The notes below the pieces were generated by a model, which saw nothing but the letters and a program-made list of their open reading frames with translations, searched no databases and had not been told where the DNA came from. A stretch of 64,000 bases of DNA from Kitasatospora cineracea (GTDB taxonomy: Bacteria > Actinomycetota > Actinomycetes > Streptomycetales > Streptomycetaceae), in the NCBI RefSeq assembly GCF_003751605.1, contig NZ_RJVJ01000001.1, positions 620,001 through 684,000 on the forward strand, read 5' to 3'. This document shows, piece after piece, positions 1 to 11,097 of the stretch. Position numbers and translations under genes: made by a program. Within the stretch, counting starts at the first letter, position 1; each line of letters starts with the position of its first letter.

Positions 1-1136
1 TAACGCCCCAGCGCGGCCTTGAGCGCCGCGACGACGTGCTCCTGCTGCCCGTGCGTGAGCGAGTGGTACAGCGGCAGGATCAGCGTCCGCGCCGTGAGCG
101 TCTCGGTCACCGGGAGCGGCACCCGGGCGGTGCCCTTGTACGGGGCCTCCAGGTGCGCGGCCATGATGCCGCGCCGCGCGGAGACGCCGTCCGCGGCGAG
201 CCGGGCGAGGACCTCGCCGCGGTCGGGGGCGCCGGCGGGGAGCAGCAGCCACAGCGACTGGAAGTTGGTGCTGCCGTGCGCCGGGTCGCCGACCAGCCCG
301 GCGGCCAGGTCCGCCCCGAGCAGTTCCCGGTAGCGGGCGGCGAGTTCGCGCCGGCGGGCGGTCATCGCGGGGAGCTTGCCGAGCTGGACCAGGCCGATCG
401 CGGCCTGGACGTCGGTCATCCGGTGGTTGTAGCCGATCTCGTCGTAGGTCTCGACGGCGCCCGCGCCGCCCGCCCCGGCGTGCCGGTCGGCGGCCGAGAC
501 GCTCATGCCGTGCTCGCGCAGCCGCCGCAGCCGGGCGGCGAGTTCGCCGTCGCGGCAGGTGACCATGCCGCCCTCGCCGGTGGTGAGGAGCTTGCGCGGG
601 TGGAAGGAGTACGCGGCGAGTTCGGCGCCCGCGCCGGCCGGGCGGCCGCGGTAGACGGAGCCGGCGGCGCAGGCGGCGTCCTGGACCACGGTGACGCCGC
701 GCGGTTCGACCAGTGCCGCGATCGCGTCCAGGTCGACCGGGACGCCGCCCTGGTCGACGGCGACGACGGCCCGGGTGCGGTCGGTGAGCAGCGGGGCGAC
801 GGTGTCGGGGGTGAGGTTGCCGGTGGCCGGGTCGACGTCCGCGAAGACCGGGGTGGCGCCGACGTAGGTGACGGCGTTGGCGGTGGCGATGAAGGAGAGC
901 GAGGGGACGACGACCTCGTCGCCGGGGCCGACGCCGGCGCCGATCATCGCCAGGTGCAGGGCGGTGGTGCAGGAGGAGACCGCGACGGCGTGCGGCACGC
1001 CGAGGTGTTCGGCGAAGGCCCGTTCGAAGGCGGCCACCCGGGGGCCCTGGGCGACCCAGCCGGAGCGGACGGCCGCGGCGGCGGCCTCGGCCTCCTCCTC
1101 GCCGAGCCAGGGGATCATGACGGGAATGGTGGACAT
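1..1136 (-). CDS. DegT/DnrJ/EryC1/StrS family sugar aminotransferase (3' end at window edge)
   Basis: PLP-dependent aminotransferase of the sensory-transduction/sugar type, which converts a keto-sugar nucleotide to the amino sugar. The frame reads MSTIPVMIPWLGEEEAE, then a GDEVVVPSLSF segment, VVQDAACAAGS (cofactor-binding Asp), and SFHPRKLLTTGEGG with the Schiff-base lysine. About 377 codons are visible, close to full family length. The frame reaches the left edge as CGT TA-, so it may stop on the next base (TAA/TAG). An AAGGAG ribosome site lies about 9 nt before the ATG. It is the last visible gene of an operon with the SDR epimerase (144-nt gap) and the Gfo/Idh/MocA oxidoreductase. Family is certain; the exact sugar substrate cannot be read from sequence. 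Confidence 0.93.
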   Translation of the reverse strand, partial: MSTIPVMIPWLGEEEAEAAAAAVRSGWVAQGPRVAAFERAFAEHLGVPHAVAVSSCTTALHLAMIGAGVGPGDEVVVPSLSFIATANAVTYVGATPVFADVDPATGNLTPDTVAPLLTDRTRAVVAVDQGGVPVDLDAIAALVEPRGVTVVQDAACAAGSVYRGRPAGAGAELAAYSFHPRKLLTTGEGGMVTCRDGELAARLRRLREHGMSVSAADRHAGAGGAGAVETYDEIGYNHRMTDVQAAIGLVQLGKLPAMTARRRELAARYRELLGADLAAGLVGDPAHGSTNFQSLWLLLPAGAPDRGEVLARLAADGVSARRGIMAAHLEAPYKGTARVPLPVTETLTARTLILPLYHSLTHGQQEHVVAALKAALGR

Positions 1137-1280
1137 GGCGGTGGGCTCCTTCGGTTCACGCACGGCCGCGGTCGCGCCCGCGTACGGCTCCCCGTCCCCG
1201 CCGCGGCGCGTCCCGGCCGGCGGGGGCCTTCGATCCGCGCGGTCGCCCGCGCCCCTGCACCTCCCGTGCGCGCTGCGGGC

Positions 1281-2264
1281 CTAGGCCTGCGCGCGCCACC
1301 AGGCGACGAGTCTGCGCAGCCCCTCGTCGAGGCCGAGTTCGGGCTTCCAGCCGAGGTCGCGTTCGGCGGCGGAGACGTCGGCCAGCCGCCGGACCACGCC
1401 GCCGGCGGTGTCCCGGGCCGGGCCGTGCTCGACGTCGAGGTCGGAGTCCATGGCGGCGAGCAGCGCGTCGGCGAGGCCGCGCAGCGAGACCTCGGTGCCG
1501 GAGGCGATGTTGTAGACCCGGTCGGTGACGGGGGCGGCGGCGGCCATCAGGTTGGCCCGGGCGATGTCCTCGGTGTAGACGAAGTCCATGGTCTGGGCGC
1601 CGTCGCCGAAGATCAGCGGGGGCTGTCCGGCGGCGATCCGCTCCATCCAGCGGATGAACACCTCGGTGTAGCGGCCGTGCACGTCCATCCGGGGGCCGTA
1701 CACGTTGAAGTACCGCAGGGCGACGTAGTCGAGGCCGTGCATGGCGTGGAAGCTGCGCAGCAGGCCCTCGTTGAAGACCTTGGCGGCGCCGTACAGGGTG
1801 TCGTTGCGGTAGGGGTGCTGGGTCTCGGGCGTCGGGAAGGTGTCGGCGAGGCCGTACACCGAGGCGGTGGAGGAGGCGATCACCTTGCGCACGCCGGTCT
1901 CCGCGGCGGCCTCGACCACGTCGAAGGTGCCGTCGACCATGACCTCCAGGGCGAGCCGGGGTTCGGCGGCGCACTGGGTGATCCGGATCGCGGCGAGGTG
2001 GAACAGCGCGTCGGTGCCGGGCGCGAGCAGTTCGCGCAGCAGGGCCCGGTCGCGGATGTCGCCGTCGACGACCTTCAGCTGTCCGGGGGCGGCGAGTTCC
2101 CGCGCGCGGTCCAGGTTGGCGGCCCGGCCGCGGACGAAGTTGTCGAGGACGACGACCTCGCGGGCGCCGGACTCGACCAGCTGGTCGACGACGGCGGAGC
2201 CGATGGTGCCGGCGCCGCCGGTGACCAGGCAGCGGGAGCCTTCGAGCGGGACGGCGGCGTTCAT
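1281..2264 (-). CDS. NAD-dependent epimerase/dehydratase (extended SDR, UDP-sugar 4-epimerase-like)
   Basis: Extended short-chain dehydrogenase of 327 residues acting on a nucleotide sugar. The N-terminal Rossmann motif is TGGAGTIGS. A catalytic Ser-Tyr-Lys set is visible: STASVYG, then YGAAK, followed by LRYFNVYGPR, which is typical of GalE/WbpP-like epimerases. The ATG overlaps the stop of the upstream oxidoreductase gene (ATGA), so the two are translationally coupled. With the downstream aminotransferase the set could make an acetamido or amino sugar for a surface glycan or a natural product. A second, more GalE-like gene lies at 20738-21697, so this one probably serves a dedicated pathway. 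Substrate is inferred, not shown. Confidence 0.92.
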   Translation of the reverse strand: MNAAVPLEGSRCLVTGGAGTIGSAVVDQLVESGAREVVVLDNFVRGRAANLDRARELAAPGQLKVVDGDIRDRALLRELLAPGTDALFHLAAIRITQCAAEPRLALEVMVDGTFDVVEAAAETGVRKVIASSTASVYGLADTFPTPETQHPYRNDTLYGAAKVFNEGLLRSFHAMHGLDYVALRYFNVYGPRMDVHGRYTEVFIRWMERIAAGQPPLIFGDGAQTMDFVYTEDIARANLMAAAAPVTDRVYNIASGTEVSLRGLADALLAAMDSDLDVEHGPARDTAGGVVRRLADVSAAERDLGWKPELGLDEGLRRLVAWWRAQA

Positions 2265-3445
2265 CGGGCGGCGGCCTTCTGCTGGGCGGGGAGTCGGCGG
2301 GTGAGCAGCGCGGTGTCGTCGGCGGTGCCGGTGCCGGCGTCCACCGGGACGGTCGCGCCGCCGAGTTCGAGGCTGCGGGAGGCGGCGTGCAGCAGGCGCA
2401 GCACGCGCAGTCCGGCCCGGCCGTCGGTGAGCGGGGCGCGGCCCTCGGTGATGGCGGCGGCGAACTCGGCCATCACGTTGCGCAGCGCCTCCTGTTCGAC
2501 CAGGGCGGGGGCGACCACGTCGCCGACCCGGTAGGAGATCAGGGCGCGGTGCCGGATGGCGTCGGTGAGTTCGTCGGGCGGGGTGAGGTCGACGCCGCGG
2601 TCGTGGATCGCCAGCCGGGCCTGCGGGTTGAGGTCGTCCCAGACCAGGGTGCGGCGGGAGCCGCCGATCAGCGTGGTGCGGACCTTGGTCGGGGAGAGCC
2701 AGTTGACGTGGCAGTGGGCGAGCGCGCCGTTGGACAGGTGCAGCGTCAGGTAGGCGACGCAGGCCCGGCCGGCGCCGATCGGGTCGGCGGCCTGGGCGCT
2801 GACGCCGACGGGTTCGACGTCCGGCGGGAGGACGAAGTCGAGGATGGACAGGTCGTGCGGGGCGAGGTCCCACAGCACGTCGACGTCGGGCTGGACCAGT
2901 CCGAGGTTGATCCGCACCGAGTCGAAGAACTGGACGTCGCCGATCTCGCCGCCGTGCACGAGTTCGCGGATCCGGCGCACCACCGGCGTGTAGCAGAAGG
3001 TGTGGTCGCACATCAGGACCAGGCCGCGCTCCTCGGCGAGGGCGACCAGGTCGGCGGCCTCGGCGACGGTGGTGGTGATCGGCTTCTCGACCAGGACGTG
3101 CTTGCCGGCCTCCAGGGCGGCCCGGGCCAGCGCGTGGTGGGCGCCGGCCGGGGTGGCGATGGCCACCGCCCGGACCCGCTCGTCGGCGAGCACCTGCTCG
3201 TACGAGGTGGTGGAGGCGACGGTGGAGTACTCGCCGAGGACCGTGCGGGAGCGCTGTTCGTCGAGGTCGCAGAGCCAGTGCAGCCGCAGGGCGGCGGTCT
3301 GCTGGGCGTTGCGGACCAGGTTCGGGCCCCAGTAGCCGGCGCCGACCACGGCCAGGCCGATCCGCCGGTCGGGTTTCCGTTCGGTGCTGCCCGGTGTGGG
3401 CACGTGTTCCCCGGGCGCCTCGTGCGCCACGACGTTCGACCCCAT
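2261..3445 (-). CDS. Gfo/Idh/MocA family NAD(P)-dependent oxidoreductase
   Basis: Oxidoreductase of 394 residues. After a disordered start, RIGLAVVGAGYWGPNLVRN is the Rossmann nucleotide-binding site. VLVEKPITTT is the family EKP motif carrying the active-site lysine, and the C-terminal half is the alpha/beta substrate domain. In sugar pathways such enzymes (WbpB/WlbA-like) oxidise the C3 hydroxyl of a UDP-sugar before transamination, which fits the aminotransferase two genes downstream. An in-frame GTG-type extension reaches 3535, but the ATG at 3445 is chosen because AAGGGGGG lies just upstream. First gene of the operon; its stop overlaps the next start by 4 nt. Confidence 0.93.
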   Translation of the reverse strand: MGSNVVAHEAPGEHVPTPGSTERKPDRRIGLAVVGAGYWGPNLVRNAQQTAALRLHWLCDLDEQRSRTVLGEYSTVASTTSYEQVLADERVRAVAIATPAGAHHALARAALEAGKHVLVEKPITTTVAEAADLVALAEERGLVLMCDHTFCYTPVVRRIRELVHGGEIGDVQFFDSVRINLGLVQPDVDVLWDLAPHDLSILDFVLPPDVEPVGVSAQAADPIGAGRACVAYLTLHLSNGALAHCHVNWLSPTKVRTTLIGGSRRTLVWDDLNPQARLAIHDRGVDLTPPDELTDAIRHRALISYRVGDVVAPALVEQEALRNVMAEFAAAITEGRAPLTDGRAGLRVLRLLHAASRSLELGGATVPVDAGTGTADDTALLTRRLPAQQKAAAR

Positions 3446-3751
3446 CGCAAGACCCCCCTTGCCGCCGCGTCGCTCGAACCGTACCGGCCCGGCCCGGCCC
3501 GTCGGGGCACAATCGGCAAAACCGGTGGCGGCCACCCGGGGCGCGGGCGGCGGCAGTTCGGCCCTCCGTACACCTCCGCGCGCCCCGTGTCCGCACCCCG
3601 GCGCGGCGTGCGCCGGATCGGTTTGGCAGGCTGGATGCTCTGGGGTGAGGATTCACTGTCCGTGGGTCCCGCTACCCTGCGTGATCCACCGTCCGCCGGC
3701 CGGCCACCGGCAGCGGCGGAGCCGTGCCGCGTACGACGCCGAGGAGCAGCC
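3446..3751. promoter_or_regulatory. 306-nt divergent intergenic region
   Basis: Non-coding spacer between the minus-strand sugar operon and the plus-strand deaminase gene. On the plus strand TTGGCA (3623-3628) and GAGGAT (3647-3652), 18 nt apart, resemble a housekeeping promoter. On the minus strand TACGGT (3483-3478) could be a -10 element for the sugar operon. No gene, repeat or strong palindrome was seen. Promoter calls are by eye only. Confidence 0.35.
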
Positions 3752-4207
3752 ATGGACCAGTCGGGCCCGCCGCCCGTGTTGCGCCACCAGCGCGACAGCC
3801 TGCTGCCCGCGGTCGCGGCGGCGCTGTCGCTGCGCGGCGGCACGGTGCACACCCTGGCCGGGGACAAGTCGGAGCTCGCGCCGGTGCTGCACCCGCTGGT
3901 CGGCGAGTTCCTGGCGGGGCTGCCGGTGGAGAAGCGCGAGCGCTTCGTCGGCCGCTGCCCGGAGGCGGCGCTGCTCTCCCAGTACCTGGGGCAGGTGGAC
4001 GCGTCGCGCTCGAAGCGGGCCGCGCGCAAGCCGATGACCGTGCAGGAGGCCCGCAAGGCGCTCAAGGGGGCCCGGATGACCACGCTGCGGATCCGCGAGG
4101 AGGGGGACCCGGCGCACGGCACGCACGCGCCGCCGTGCCGCTCCTGCGGCCCGCTGCTGGACCACCTGAACGTGGCCAGCGTCGCGGTCGGCCCGCCCGG
4201 CCGCTGA
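3752..4207 (+). CDS. YwqJ-like putative nucleic-acid/nucleotide deaminase
   Basis: Protein of 151 residues with the zinc-deaminase signature split as Cys69-Pro-Glu71 (GRCPEAALLS, the [HC]xE motif with the catalytic Glu) and Pro-Cys129-x-x-Cys132 (PPCRSCGPLLDH). This matches the YwqJ-type deaminase domain found as toxin tips and as stand-alone streptomycete proteins. There is no signal peptide, WXG100/LXG or other secretion trailer, so it looks like an intracellular stand-alone copy. GAGGAG precedes the ATG. The SUKH-3 gene follows after 42 nt, the toxin/immunity-like arrangement known for this family. Substrate is unknown; calling it a toxin would be inference. Confidence 0.8.
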   Translation: MDQSGPPPVLRHQRDSLLPAVAAALSLRGGTVHTLAGDKSELAPVLHPLVGEFLAGLPVEKRERFVGRCPEAALLSQYLGQVDASRSKRAARKPMTVQEARKALKGARMTTLRIREEGDPAHGTHAPPCRSCGPLLDHLNVASVAVGPPGR

Positions 4208-4249
4208 GCCCGCGCCACCGAGCGCCCCCGTCCCCCCGTCCCCGAGCCC

Positions 4250-4765
4250 GTGGAGCACACCCTGAACGCCGGCACCGTCCGCACCCAGCCCCGCTTCCCG
4301 GCCGACGTGGCAGCCGCCCTGAAGCAGGCCGGCTGGCACCCCGGCCGCTGGGAGATCCGGCAGGCCGAACTGTGGGCCGACGCCCTGGTCGCGTACGGCG
4401 GCCCGCTGGAGCCGCAGCACGCGGTGTTCCCGGCCGCGATCGAGGCCTGGGCCGAGTTCGGCGGCCTGGCCTTCGACGTCCCGGGCCCGGGCGACACCCT
4501 GGCCCGCACCCCGTTCCTGCTCGACCCGCGCTGCGGCCTGCACGCCCCGCGCACCCTGACCGACCTCGGCCGGGCCCTGGACACCCGGCTCGCCCCGCTC
4601 GGCGAGGAGCTGTACGGGCAGGCCCTGCTGGCCATCGACGAGCAGGGCCGGGTCTACAGCCTCGACCACACCGGCGAGTGGTTCCTGGGCGACAGCGTCG
4701 ACCGGGCGATCGGCACCCTGGTGCTGGGCCGCGCCCCGCACCGGCTGCGCACCGCCCAGGACTGA
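4250..4765 (+). CDS. SUKH-3 domain protein, putative immunity partner of the deaminase
   Basis: A 171-residue SUKH-superfamily protein of the SUKH-3 type. FPADVAAALKQAGWHPGR is the family N-terminal signature, followed by AIEAWAEFGGL and the C-terminal block LAIDEQGRVYSLDHTGEWFLG. SUKH proteins act mostly as immunity proteins binding polymorphic-toxin nucleases and deaminases, which fits the deaminase gene just upstream. The GTG start at 4250 lacks a clear Shine-Dalgarno site, so translation may be coupled to the upstream gene or the true start may differ. No membrane segment. Domain call is strong; the immunity role is inferred from context. Confidence 0.85.
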   Translation: MEHTLNAGTVRTQPRFPADVAAALKQAGWHPGRWEIRQAELWADALVAYGGPLEPQHAVFPAAIEAWAEFGGLAFDVPGPGDTLARTPFLLDPRCGLHAPRTLTDLGRALDTRLAPLGEELYGQALLAIDEQGRVYSLDHTGEWFLGDSVDRAIGTLVLGRAPHRLRTAQD

Positions 4766-4807
4766 CCGCCGGCACCGGGCCGGACCGCGCCCCGGCCCGA
4801 CGGGCCG

Positions 4808-6073
4808 TCAGGCCGGCGCGGTCGGGCGCCGCAGCCGGGACGGCAGCACCGCCTCGACCCGGAACCCGCCGCCGTCCTCCCGCCCGGCGTGGAAGGCCCC
4901 GCCGAGCGCCACCACCCGCTCGCGCATCCCGACCAGCCCGTTGCCGCCGCTCGGCAGCGCCACCGGCGCCACCCCGCCCGGGCACTCGTTCACCACCGAC
5001 ACCCGCACCCCGTTCGGCACGTACGCCAGCAGCACCGCGACCCGCGCCCCGCCCGCGTACTTGTGCGCGTTGGTCAGGCCCTCCTGCACCACCCGGTACG
5101 CGGTCTGCTCGGCCTCCGCGACGTACTCCAGGCGCTCGCCGCTGACCGTCAGGGTCACCGCCATGCCCGCCACCCGGGACTGCTCGACCAGCTCCGGCAG
5201 TTCGGCCAGGCCGCCCACCGGGGCCTCCACCTGCTCCTGCGGCTCGGTCATCCGCAGCACGCCGAGGATCTCCCGCAGCTCGTCCAGCGCCTGCCGGCCG
5301 GTCTCGCCGATCAGCCGCGCCGACTGCTGCGCCCTGGCCGGGTCCTTGGGGACGATCCGCTCCACCGCGGCGGCGTGCACCACCATCAGGCTGACCCGGT
5401 GCGCGACCACGTCGTGCATCTCCCGAGCGATCCTGGTGCGCTCCTCGACCCGGGCCCGCCAGGCCCGCTCGCGGGCCTGGTCGGCCAGCAGGCTCAACTC
5501 CCCCTCCAGGCCCTGCGCCCGGTCCTTGAGCGACTCCACCAGGCGCCGCCGGGCCCCCACGTACAGGCCGGTGACCATCGGGGCCACCGCCATGCCGACC
5601 GCGACGAACGCCGAGATCACCACGAACACCCAGGTGGGCGGCAGCGGTTCGGCGGGCGGCGCCTTGCTGGGCGCGGTGGTGGCGAACAGCACCATGCCGA
5701 AGGTCTCGACCATCGCCACCGCCGACAGCACCAGCACCCGGGCCCGCCGCGAGGGCCACTCCCAGGTCGCCGCCAGCGTGTACAGCGACACCACCAGCAG
5801 CACCACGCCGAAGAAGCCCGGCACGAACACCAGCGCCACCACCACCGGCACCACCGGCCAGCGCCGCCGCACCACCAGCGACGCCCCCGCGAGCGCCCCC
5901 AGCACCACGCACACCACGGTCGCGGGCAGCCCCCAGTCGAGCCGGTCCCGGACCAGTCCGTACGCCCCCGCGGCGCACTCCGCCGCCGACACCGCGGCCA
6001 GTGCCACGTCCAGCGCCGCGCCGCGCCGCCGCGCCCACCACCACGGGCCGTCCCCCGACGGCTTCTCACTCAT
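4808..6073 (-). CDS. Orphan sensor histidine kinase (HisKA_3/NarL type)
   Basis: Membrane sensor kinase of 421 residues. The first about 170 residues hold four or five hydrophobic segments with very short loops, so sensing is probably in or near the membrane. [19 protein letters not shown] contains the phospho-accepting His of the HisKA_3 dimerisation domain. The HATPase domain has [15 protein letters not shown] (N box) and [12 protein letters not shown] (G box). No response regulator is adjacent, so its partner is encoded elsewhere. The ATG at 6073 lies 6 nt after TATGGT, so a leaderless message is possible. It faces away from ppc. Confidence 0.92.
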   Translation of the reverse strand: MSEKPSGDGPWWWARRRGAALDVALAAVSAAECAAGAYGLVRDRLDWGLPATVVCVVLGALAGASLVVRRRWPVVPVVVALVFVPGFFGVVLLVVSLYTLAATWEWPSRRARVLVLSAVAMVETFGMVLFATTAPSKAPPAEPLPPTWVFVVISAFVAVGMAVAPMVTGLYVGARRRLVESLKDRAQGLEGELSLLADQARERAWRARVEERTRIAREMHDVVAHRVSLMVVHAAAVERIVPKDPARAQQSARLIGETGRQALDELREILGVLRMTEPQEQVEAPVGGLAELPELVEQSRVAGMAVTLTVSGERLEYVAEAEQTAYRVVQEGLTNAHKYAGGARVAVLLAYVPNGVRVSVVNECPGGVAPVALPSGGNGLVGMRERVVALGGAFHAGREDGGGFRVEAVLPSRLRRPTAPA

Positions 6074-6267
6074 GCCGCCACCATACGCAGTGCCGACGGC
6101 GGGCCGGCGGCGCCGGGGCAACTGTCCGCCATCCGGCCACCTCTCCGTTCTGGCACCCCGTGCCACCTATGCTGTTGCCCGTCGGACAGCGCGGTCCGCC
6201 ACCCGTCACCCGCACCGCGGTGATGTCAGAGCCGTTGCCGAAACCCCACCACCACAGGGAGACAGCC

Positions 6268-9066
<2,799 letters not shown>

Positions 9067-9083
9067 CCCGCCCCCCGCAACGC

Positions 9084-9131
9084 AACGGCGGCCCGCCCCC
9101 TCGTCCACCGAGGGGGCGGGCCGCCGCCGTT
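9084..9131 (+). terminator. Rho-independent-type hairpin after ppc
   Basis: Long inverted repeat: left arm 9084-9102 and right arm 9110-9131, with a 7-nt loop (gtccacc) and one 3-nt bulge. It sits 18 nt after the ppc stop, between converging genes, so it may act in both directions. No long U tract, as is usual in high-GC actinomycetes. Confidence 0.8.
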
Positions 9132-9146
9132 CGCCGTGCCCGCCGT

Positions 9147-9404
9147 TCAGGCCTTCTTGCGCTTGCGCAGCCAGGCCGCGGCCCCGCCGGCCACCACCAC
9201 CAGGCCGCCGCCGACCGCGTACAGGCCGGCCGAGCCGACCGAGCCGGGCGGCGGGGCGATCCGGGCCGCGGCGGGCTCCGGGACGGTGGTGGGCTCGGCC
9301 GCGGCGGCGGGCCCGACGGCCCACCCCCCGGCGGCCAGGCACAGGACGGTGCCCCCGACGACCTTGCCCACGCGCTGTGACCGGATCACGGTCGATACCC
9401 CCAT
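9147..9404 (-). CDS. Small secreted or membrane-anchored protein, function unknown
   Basis: An 85-residue protein with an N-terminal signal-like segment (VGKVVGGTVLCLAAGGWAVG, then AAAAEP), a short Pro/Ala-rich linker, a C-terminal hydrophobic segment (YAVGGGLVVVAGGAAAWL) and a positively charged RKRKKA tail. This resembles a sortase-like or tail-anchored topology, but no LPXTG/LAXTG motif is present. Start at 9404 is a choice: an in-frame upstream start at 9455 and a GTG at 9389 are also possible. Convergent with ppc across the terminator. No family recognised. Confidence 0.6.
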   Translation of the reverse strand: MGVSTVIRSQRVGKVVGGTVLCLAAGGWAVGPAAAAEPTTVPEPAAARIAPPPGSVGSAGLYAVGGGLVVVAGGAAAWLRKRKKA

Positions 9405-9568
9405 AGACGGCACTTCAATCCTTGCTGCACCGAATCCGACGGTATCCGATCGCACGGCGTTTCTGACCCCCGGTCAGCTTCCACCGGGCAAGCGTTGCAT
9501 GAACGTTGTGTACGGAGGGTGGTCGAATCCGGTGCCGCCAGCACCGGGTGTCAACGGGGGTGCGGAGG

Positions 9569-10144
9569 TCAGGAGTTGTAGTTCTGCTGGGCCCGCTCCA
9601 GGCCGTCCGCCAGCAGCGCCTCGACGGCGTCGGCGGCCCGGTCGACGAACCAGTCGAGGTCCTTGCGCTCGGTGGAGGAGAAGTCCTTGAGCACGAAGTC
9701 GGCGACCTCCATCCGGCCCGGCGGGCGGCCGATCCCGCAGCGGACCCGGTGGTAGTCGGGGCCGAGCGACTTGGTGATCGACTTGAGGCCGTTGTGGCCG
9801 TTGTCGCCGCCGCCGGTCTTCAGCCGCAGCGCCGCGTAGTCGAGGTCCAGTTCGTCGTGGACGGCGACGATCGCCGGGGTGGGCACCTTGTAGAAGTCGC
9901 GCAGCGCGGTGACCGGCCCGCCCGAGAGGTTCATGAAGCTCATCGGCTCGGCCAGCACGACCCGCTTCCCGGCCAGCCGCCCCTCGGCGACCTGGGCGCG
10001 GCTCTTGTGGGCCTTGAACTTCGCCCCCATCCGCCGGGCCAGCAGCTCGACCACCATGAAGCCGATGTTGTGCCGGTTGCGGGCGTACTCCTTGCCGGGG
10101 TTGCCGAGGCCCACCACCAGCCAGGGGCCGTCGTACTCGCTCAT
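9569..10144 (-). CDS. pth: Peptidyl-tRNA hydrolase
   Basis: Releases tRNA from peptidyl-tRNA that drops off ribosomes. The 191-residue product opens with [19 protein letters not shown], holding the conserved Asn and catalytic His. FMNLSGGPV and [11 protein letters not shown] (catalytic Asp) follow, then [19 protein letters not shown] precedes the ATG at 10144. It lies downstream of the L25 gene on the same strand, but a strong hairpin separates them, so expression may come from read-through or its own promoter. Pairing of pth with the L25/ctc gene is common in bacteria. Confidence 0.96.
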   Translation of the reverse strand: MSEYDGPWLVVGLGNPGKEYARNRHNIGFMVVELLARRMGAKFKAHKSRAQVAEGRLAGKRVVLAEPMSFMNLSGGPVTALRDFYKVPTPAIVAVHDELDLDYAALRLKTGGGDNGHNGLKSITKSLGPDYHRVRCGIGRPPGRMEVADFVLKDFSSTERKDLDWFVDRAADAVEALLADGLERAQQNYNS

Positions 10145-10196
10145 GCCGCTCCTCACGCGGGTGTTCTCCGTACCGTCACATCATCCCGGACACGCC

Positions 10197-10240
10197 GCTG
10201 CCCCGGCCGTCCGCGCACGGGGCGGGACGGCCGGGGCAGC
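10197..10240 (-). terminator. Hairpin terminator between L25 and pth
   Basis: Perfect 16-bp inverted repeat (10197-10212 with 10225-10240), 12-nt loop, 12 nt after the L25 stop on the minus strand. Probably ends or attenuates transcription from the L25 gene before pth. Confidence 0.75.
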
Positions 10241-10252
10241 GAAGCGGGGTGA

Positions 10253-10852
10253 TCAGGCCTCGACGGCCTCGTCGGCGGCGGCCTCGTCGGCAGCCTCCTC
10301 GGTGGCCTCGGGGGCCTGGGCGCCGATGACCTGCAGCACGACGGCGTCGGCCTCGACGGCCAGGGTGACGCCGGACGGCAGGGTGATGTCGCCGGCGGTG
10401 ATGGCGGCGCCGGCCTCCAGGCCCTCGACCGAGACGGTGACCGACTCGGGCAGGTGGGTGGCCTCGGCCTCGATCGGGAGGGCGTTGAGCACGTTCTCGA
10501 TCAGGTTGCCGCCGGGGGCCAGCTCGCCCTCGGTGTGGACCGGGATCTCGACGGTGACCTTCTCGCCGCGCTTGACCAGCAGCAGGTCGACGTGCTCGAT
10601 GGAGCGCTTGATGGCCTCGCGCTGCACGGCCTTCGGCAGCACGTACTCGTCCTTGCCCTCGATCGGGACGACCAGCAGGGCGTTCGGGGTCTTGAGCGCC
10701 ATCATCAGGTCGTGGCCGGGCAGGTTCAGGTGCACCGGGGCGTGGCCGTGGCCGTAGACGACACCGGGGACGAAGCCGGCGCGACGGGCACGACGGGCGG
10801 CACCCTTGCCGAACTCGGTGCGGGACTCGGCGGCGATGCGGATCTCGGACAC
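10253..10852 (-). CDS. rplY: 50S ribosomal protein L25/general stress protein Ctc
   Basis: Long-form L25 (CTC/TL5 type) of 199 residues that binds 5S rRNA in the large subunit. The start IRIAAESRTEFGKGAARR and FVPGVVYGHG are the L25 RNA-binding domain (about 1-95). The TL5-like C-terminal beta domain (about 96-185) ends in an acidic Glu/Ala tail. The GTG at 10852 follows GAGGAG; a longer in-frame extension to 10915 has no such site. Located between prs and pth, the usual actinobacterial order. Confidence 0.95.
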   Translation of the reverse strand: MSEIRIAAESRTEFGKGAARRARRAGFVPGVVYGHGHAPVHLNLPGHDLMMALKTPNALLVVPIEGKDEYVLPKAVQREAIKRSIEHVDLLLVKRGEKVTVEIPVHTEGELAPGGNLIENVLNALPIEAEATHLPESVTVSVEGLEAGAAITAGDITLPSGVTLAVEADAVVLQVIGAQAPEATEEAADEAAADEAVEA

Positions 10853-11046
10853 GACTGCACTCCTCGTGAAGCGAAGGGGTGCAGGAACGACAGAACCGCC
10901 GGGCCACACCCTCAAGTGTTGGGGGGACGCTCGGCGGTTCGATCAAGGCGCATCGTTCTCGCGCGTCGATCACGGAGCACCGAAGTGGGCATCCCTCGCC
11001 GAGCAGTCTCCCAAGACTAACCGGGCGGTGGCGCGGACGTGAAATC

Positions 11047-11076
11047 GGCCCCCGGCTCCGTGCGGAGCCGGGGGCC
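11047..11076 (-). terminator. Hairpin terminator after prs
   Basis: Perfect 14-bp inverted repeat (11047-11060 with 11063-11076) around a 2-nt loop, 22 nt past the prs stop on the minus strand. It separates prs from the L25 gene. Confidence 0.8.
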
Positions 11077-11097
11077 GGGGAAGGGGCTGACGAGGGG

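Noticed and set aside
36..2534. An 832-codon plus-strand open frame over the sugar operon
   Set aside because: It is the reverse reading of three well-conserved minus-strand enzymes; its Gly/Val/Asp-rich translation has no domain. High GC makes such frames common.
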